In this document: positions 1 through 27,026 of the stretch, piece after piece | Numbering within the stretch: the first letter of the stretch is position 1 | Layout of the letters: every line of letters begins with the position of its first letter | Assembly: GCA_018398765.1 (NCBI GenBank) | Contig: JAHBMJ010004788.1 | Span: 50,001 to 77,026 of the forward strand | Length of the DNA: 27,026 nucleotides | Origin: Chromera velia | Lineage: Eukaryota; Sar; Chromeraceae | Direction: 5' to 3' | The notes under the pieces: generated by a model | Seen by the model: the letters and a program-made list of their open reading frames with translations, nothing else | Database searches by the model: none | Told to the model about the DNA's origin: nothing | Program-made: the position numbers and the translations under genes

Positions 1-126
1 AAGTGCCTTTCTGTTGTCTGAAAAAGAAACCAAACGAGGACCTGTCTTCACTTTCAGTTGGATGAGCGGGACCCTTCCGAAGAGATTGAGTTCAAATACA
101 AAAGTGGGAATTGCAAGCAGACAGGC
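1..126 (-). other. 3' flank of the WD40 gene
   Basis: These bases lie downstream of the stop codon of the minus-strand gene and are probably 3' untranslated region. I see no clear polyadenylation hexamer and no convincing reading frame on either strand. Confidence 0.35.
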
Positions 127-23340
<23,214 letters not shown>

Positions 23341-23771
23341 GCCTGGAACAGAGTGTCTGGCTGGACTCGAGCCGACTTTAATTCCTTCAGTACCACTTAG
23401 TGGGACCGTTTCCACTCATCGTCTCTCCTGAAGCTGTACATGTTTCTTCAGGTTACAGAAAGCGAGAAACGACATGACAGTTGATTGACAGTAAAGCACT
23501 TCTGAGTCTGGTTCTGGATTTGAAAACAGGCGTGCAAACACACTTACACATACAGATGTTAGCTGTTTATGAGCATTCACGTGTGAATGTGTGCATACAG
23601 CTATATAGACTGCATGGTCCATATATGTACATGTACGTATATACGCGTATTAATTAATTCTCTTATATAATTGTTTTCTTAATTGTGTTACGTAAATTAT
23701 TCTCCGTATATATACAAGTAGAACTGTATCGGTCTAGCAACACGCCTGTTGCTTTGTGTTGTTTGGACATG

Positions 23772-23794
23772 CATGTTGCTTCGCATGCAACATG
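23772..23794. repeat. Inverted repeat, 8-bp arms
   Basis: The arms CATGTTGC (23772-23779) and GCAACATG (23787-23794) are perfectly complementary around a 7-nt spacer that itself contains GCAT. The element overlaps an ATGCATG word just upstream. Confidence 0.85.
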
Positions 23795-23808
23795 GATTGC
23801 GCGAACAA

Positions 23809-23824
23809 CACTTCCTAGGAAGTG
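23809..23824. repeat. Perfect 16-bp palindrome
   Basis: CACTTCCTAGGAAGTG is fully self-complementary. It is in the intergenic region and could be a dimeric protein-binding site. It is followed by a short direct repeat of CTTCGTGAA (23833-23850). Confidence 0.85.
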
Positions 23825-24231
23825 CATCTGAGCTTCGTGAACTTCGTGCGAACAACCCTATGAAAGATTCAGTTTATACCTCAGTAGGTTTTTGTAAGTG
23901 CCCCCCTTCAAGTTTCCGGGATCGCTGACTCAGAGCTCTCCGCGCTGCATGGGTGGATCGAAGGCTCACTGCTGTGTTCACAGTTGTGTTCACAGTTCAA
24001 TTTCAATCTTGGGAACCCCGTGAGCCACCACATGCATTGCGCCCCGCTAATGAGAGAACCTCGTCTGAGCCCAGAGCTCCTCCTCAAACCTTTTTCCAGT
24101 ACCGCACAGCTTTCTTTCTCGTGGACAGTCTCTGCCATTTGACGACAACAGTTGTTCTCTGACAGTAACTAGCATACATGTACACAAGGTTGTCAGGACA
24201 GTATTGATCGAGCTGCCAAGCCGACAGAGTC

Positions 24232-25275
24232 ATGCCTTCCCAATGTGCCGAGTGCCAGAGTGCTGGGGCGAAGAAGCATTTCCTATGTGAAGACTGCCCT
24301 GCAAACGGGGGAGTTACCCAGAAGTTCTATGTCTGTGATCCCACCTGTCAGAAAGCCTTTTGGAAGGCTCACAGGAAGACCCACACAGACCCTCCCTCCG
24401 CAGACGTTTCTTCAAGTCAGCCCTCACTTGACGAAGAGATAAGGAGGAAGATGGCAAATGAGATGGTGGACAAGCTCGACGAAGCGATGATCAGAGATGA
24501 ATACCCCGACATCTCGACTGAGGGGATTTTCGGTGTCCGCATGAACCAGGGCCCAAACGTGGGGGTCCAATCTCCCTTCGGAGGCCGTCACGATCCCATG
24601 AAGCTCGGGGATGTTGTCTTCAACGCGTGGATCACGTTGTTGAGGAACGGGCAGCTCAGGAAGGGGGAGATCGTGGAGGCCCTCCTGAAGGGCAGACTGC
24701 CTGCGTGGTATGAGGAGAAGGTTCGGAATGATAATAGGCCTCTGAGCTTCTACAGCCTTGCCCTGGTAGAAGGCAACCTCTTTGGGCAGATTGACTGGGA
24801 TCAAACGATCCATAATGCCCTGAAAGCGGGGGGACAGAAGTCCGCCGTCTCTGCCTCCAGCAGCAGCAGCAGCAGCAGCAGCAGTCAGAAGGGAGAAGCT
24901 AGTGGATCGACCCCCGCTGGTGCCTCTACGTCTTCCGAGAGGTTCAAGTCTCATTTGAAGTTGAGCAAGACAGAGTTGAGGGCCTTGGTGAAGAAGGCCC
25001 TGGGGAAGGAGGACGAACGTATGGTGGAGAGGATCGAGAGGGCGTTTGAGACTGTGGGGAGGGACGTGGCTGCAGTTATCGACTTCAACAAGAGCAGAGG
25101 GAGTCCCACACACGACTACGTGTGGAAGCGGTTCGGTCCTGACTCGAAGAAGAGTGACCAGGAGTGGTGGATCGAGAATGTTGGACTGTGGGGGGGGCCT
25201 GATGACGTTCTGAAGGGAGAAGAGCTTCACCTCGCTCGAGACCCGAAGGAGAAAATCATTCGTCTCCTCCGATAA
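24232..25275 (+). CDS. MYND-type zinc-finger protein, intronless
   Basis: The uninterrupted frame encodes 347 residues from an ATG at 24232 to TAA at 25273-25275. Residues 5-51 fit a MYND zinc finger: C5-x2-C8, C19-x2-C22, C35-x3-C39 followed by QKAFW, then H47 and H51. In the common MYND pattern the last ligand is Cys; here it is His (HRKTH), still a possible zinc ligand. MYND fingers usually bind proline-containing partner peptides. Residues about 70-205 are hydrophilic with helical stretches, then comes a run of about ten serines encoded by AGC repeats (near 24857-24883). Residues about 240-347 include SKTELRALVKKALGKEDER and end KIIRLLR. I recognise no second domain. The lack of introns contrasts with the neighbour. 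Good codon-like composition and length make this a confident gene, but its partner is unknown. Confidence 0.88.
   Translation: MPSQCAECQSAGAKKHFLCEDCPANGGVTQKFYVCDPTCQKAFWKAHRKTHTDPPSADVSSSQPSLDEEIRRKMANEMVDKLDEAMIRDEYPDISTEGIFGVRMNQGPNVGVQSPFGGRHDPMKLGDVVFNAWITLLRNGQLRKGEIVEALLKGRLPAWYEEKVRNDNRPLSFYSLALVEGNLFGQIDWDQTIHNALKAGGQKSAVSASSSSSSSSSSQKGEASGSTPAGASTSSERFKSHLKLSKTELRALVKKALGKEDERMVERIERAFETVGRDVAAVIDFNKSRGSPTHDYVWKRFGPDSKKSDQEWWIENVGLWGGPDDVLKGEELHLARDPKEKIIRLLR
24857..24883 (+). repeat. AGC trinucleotide repeat coding for poly-serine
   Basis: About nine tandem AGC codons lie inside the MYND-finger gene and separate its two hydrophilic halves, so this is probably a flexible linker of variable length. 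Confidence 0.9.
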
Positions 25276-25399
25276 CTCACCGTACGTTTTCTTTCCTTCG
25301 CCCTTCCTCCATAAGGACACTGTCAGTCAGACGAGAAGCGTCAAGAGGCTGAGTCTAGGGCTGAGTGTATGTGGCAGGAAATCAGGAAAATGGTTTGGT

Positions 25400-26149
25400 G
25401 ACGTCATAGTCAACGTTTTTAATTCTCGTTAAATGTTCCTGTCATGGAACCAGCCAATCAGGGCAGACATACCCTTAGACATGCCCGCGCATGCCCGTGT
25501 GGAGTGGACTCGTAAGATGTATATAATTTTTTCTAAAAACAATAAATTTTAAAATTATTCTTTTAAGTTAAACTGACAAGTTTGAATTGACGAATTTGAT
25601 TCATTAATGAATTTATACCTAAGATTATATCTAAGATTATATTTGGTACTATAGACTCGAGGCGTCGGCTATCAAGCACTTACACTACTAGCAATCATAG
25701 AGTGTGTAGAGAGTATAAAAATTTTTGTGGGGGCGACCTCTAAAAGACACAACGGCGACAGTGTCCTAGGGCACTAATAAATCACTTATCACTTAATTAT
25801 TCTAGCACTAACTTTGAATGTTTCTGTTTTCAAACTTACAAACTGTATGTTGGCCATAATAAATAATATTTACTATGTGGGGTTTAATTTAAGTTGAATG
25901 ACAGGCTAAATCATAGGTGTTTCAACTGTGTTTGACTGCATGAGCTATCATCATCATGATGTATGAGAAAGGAAAAACAGCTTCAATGCAAATTGAGAGA
26001 AAAAAAATAATCAAGAAAGTGAATTTCAGAGAATCTTTTTATTTTTTTTTTTTTAATCCAATGCCTGGGCTAGATTTGACTCTTTAGAGATCAAACGGCT
26101 TAATTGATTAGTCAATTATAGTTAATCCTGCAGCGGTATAGCTAATTTA
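25400..26149. other. AT-rich region without recognisable gene
   Basis: Composition changes sharply after about 25500 from roughly half GC to roughly one third or less by eye. Stretches such as CTAAGATTATAT are directly repeated (near 25620-25640), and a T-rich run lies at about 26036-26055. No open frame of meaningful length exists on either strand. This may be an old transposable element or a different sequence class; I cannot assign a family. Confidence 0.5.
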
Positions 26150-26173
26150 TTGGTGTTAACTAGATCTTATGGT

Positions 26174-26563
26174 ATGAGCGCTGATATCCTTGATGCATCA
26201 TGCATAGAGGGAGACGCTCTGGCAGCCAGATATGCAGGAATCACCGGAAGGCAGCGGGCGATCGAGAAACTAACAAAAGAATATGAGGAGACAATTGATA
26301 ACTTAGAGACGACCGAAGGAGCGTTAGGGTGGGGAAGGAGGGAGCCGCAGAAGAAGATTGATAAAGCAAACAAAAAGAGCGAGGAAGCCCAAATCACATG
26401 CCGTTTCAGATCGATTTTCAGGCCGGAAAGCCAACGCGGATCCAGAGCCGTGGCTCGAACAACGAACAATCATGCAGCAGCGGCCAGGGCAACAGACTCT
26501 GGCGGGCCCCGAGGGCGGGGTCTGATACCTCAGCTTAGGCTGGGGAACGCCCCGCCCTGCTAG
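26174..26563 (+). CDS. Unassigned 129-codon open frame, possible retroelement fragment
   Basis: The frame starts at an ATG at 26174 and ends at TAG. It includes ARYAGITGRQRAIEKLTKEY and a Glu/Lys-rich helical stretch (KKIDKANKKSEEAQ), then an Arg/Ala/Gly-rich tail. The tail overlaps a hairpin-forming GC-rich segment, which may bias its composition. I do not recognise the protein. It sits in a GC-richer island within AT-rich DNA, followed by a (TCAA)n tail, so it may be part of a small mobile element rather than a host gene. It could also be a chance frame. Confidence 0.25.
   Translation: MSADILDASCIEGDALAARYAGITGRQRAIEKLTKEYEETIDNLETTEGALGWGRREPQKKIDKANKKSEEAQITCRFRSIFRPESQRGSRAVARTTNNHAAAARATDSGGPRGRGLIPQLRLGNAPPC
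26513..26557 (+). other. Compound hairpin, two stacked stems
   Basis: The outer stem is GGGCGGGG (26513-26520) with CCCCGCCC (26550-26557), all 8 pairs. The inner stem is CCTCAGC (26528-26534) with GCTGGGG (26539-26545), 7 pairs including one G-T wobble, closed by a TTAG loop. Internal loops of 7 and 4 nt separate them. An RNA from either strand should fold stably here. Confidence 0.8.
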
Positions 26564-26609
26564 CTCTGGCGACAGATAGACATAGCGGGAAGGCCCTAGG
26601 GCGGAACAT

Positions 26610-26610
<1 letters not shown>

Positions 26611-26641
<31 letters not shown>
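26611..26641. repeat. TCAA tetranucleotide repeat
   Basis: Between seven and eight tandem TCAA units follow the GC-rich block and are followed by AT-rich DNA. Confidence 0.95.
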
Positions 26642-26645
<4 letters not shown>

Positions 26646-27026
26646 CAACAAGGGAATGTTTGCGTTCAATATTAGAAATCTAATCTATGTATACTTATAA
26701 CTTGAAGTACATATATGAATAATTATTAGGTGAGTTAATTTTTTTATTTTTTGACAGCTTCTGTACGAAAGCTTCTAGGAAAGTTTTTGATCGCCACTCT
26801 AGCTATACTTGGTATGAAATAAGCTGATAAAGAAGCGTAAGATTGAAAACATTCATCGCAAGAACCTTTCAGTGGTAACAGGGATGTACTACAGTAGCTA
26901 GTACAGTAGCCTAAAACCCAAGCTATACATGTATAGAGTAGCTACATTTTCTAATAAATTTTATTCTAGATTTTATTATATAGTTGTATTATTAACTTGT
27001 ATAGAACTGTACATATGGGCTGATGG
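26642..27026. other. AT-rich flank without recognisable gene
   Basis: No meaningful open frame is present. There are short palindromes such as CTATACATGTATAG (26921-26934) and a near-tandem ACAGTAGC repeat around 26890-26910. A T-rich stretch followed by GACAG at about 26740-26758 looks like a 3' splice site, but no exon can be read after it. Confidence 0.4.

Larger units (their letters stand above)
23341..24231. promoter_or_regulatory. Divergent intergenic region between the two genes
   Basis: About 890 bp separates the start codons of the minus-strand WD40 gene and the plus-strand MYND gene, so both promoters should lie here. The central part (23620-23720) is AT-rich with self-complementary words: GTACATGTAC, ATACGCGTAT and TTAATTAA. 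It is followed by two strong inverted repeats (23772-23794 and 23809-23824). No canonical TATA box could be assigned to either gene. The role as a shared promoter follows from gene orientation alone. Confidence 0.5.
26165..26641 (+). mobile_element. Candidate retroposon-like insert with (TCAA)n tail
   Basis: A block of about 480 bp is clearly GC-richer than both flanks. It contains the 129-codon frame, a strong compound hairpin (26513-26557), a GCCCTAGGGC palindrome (26593-26602), and ends in tandem TCAA units. A structured 3' end followed by a simple repeat is typical of some non-LTR retroposons. I found no target-site duplication and the 5' boundary is approximate. Confidence 0.35.

Noticed and set aside
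24424-25320. 298-residue minus-strand frame opposite the MYND gene
   Set aside because: It is the antisense of a confident gene with zinc-finger residues on the other strand.
25399-25406. TGACGTCA palindrome
   Set aside because: It matches a classic CRE word, but it lies downstream of the MYND gene and a single 8-mer is not evidence of a regulatory site.

Overview
This is nuclear DNA from a eukaryote with very intron-rich genes. GC is moderate (near 50% by eye) over the first 25.4 kb. Introns are mostly 100-900 nt, many exons are shorter than 100 nt, 3' splice sites often read TGCAG or ATGCAG, TGCATGCA words are frequent, and simple repeats are abundant. This style, plus a long WDR49/WDR64-like protein, suggests a protist of the alveolate group. 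A chromerid such as Chromera velia is my best guess, by inference only.

Positions 127-23340 (minus strand) hold one gene. I assembled it by hand from 48 exons whose splice phases are mutually compatible. The result is a 7,512-nt coding sequence, 2,503 residues plus a TAA stop. It encodes a very large WD40-repeat protein with a degenerate EF-hand-like segment ahead of the first WD repeats, as in the WDR49/WDR64/WDY family. Long charged or Ser/Pro-rich linkers separate four groups of WD repeats, and the C-terminus is acidic and Lys-rich. About nine exon boundaries are uncertain and are named in the entries.

The introns carry long microsatellites: CTGT at 5.3-5.6 kb, CTCA/CATT at 6.9-7.05 kb, GT at 13.2-13.4 kb, CA at 18.7-18.95 kb and CAGT at 22.65-22.86 kb. 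Several of these run right up to splice sites. One intron appears to use a GC donor and to be only 47 nt long. Another contains a near-perfect second copy of its own 3' splice site.

Positions 23341-24231 form a divergent intergenic region with several palindromes. At 24232-25275 (plus strand) lies an intronless gene for a 347-residue MYND-type zinc-finger protein. From about 25.4 kb to the end the DNA becomes strongly AT-rich and I see no confident gene. Embedded in it at about 26.15-26.64 kb is a GC-richer block with an unassigned 129-codon reading frame, a strong compound hairpin and a (TCAA)n tail, which resembles a small retroposed element.

No tRNA, rRNA or CRISPR array was seen. The two genes are divergently arranged and could share a promoter region, but nothing in their sequences links their functions.
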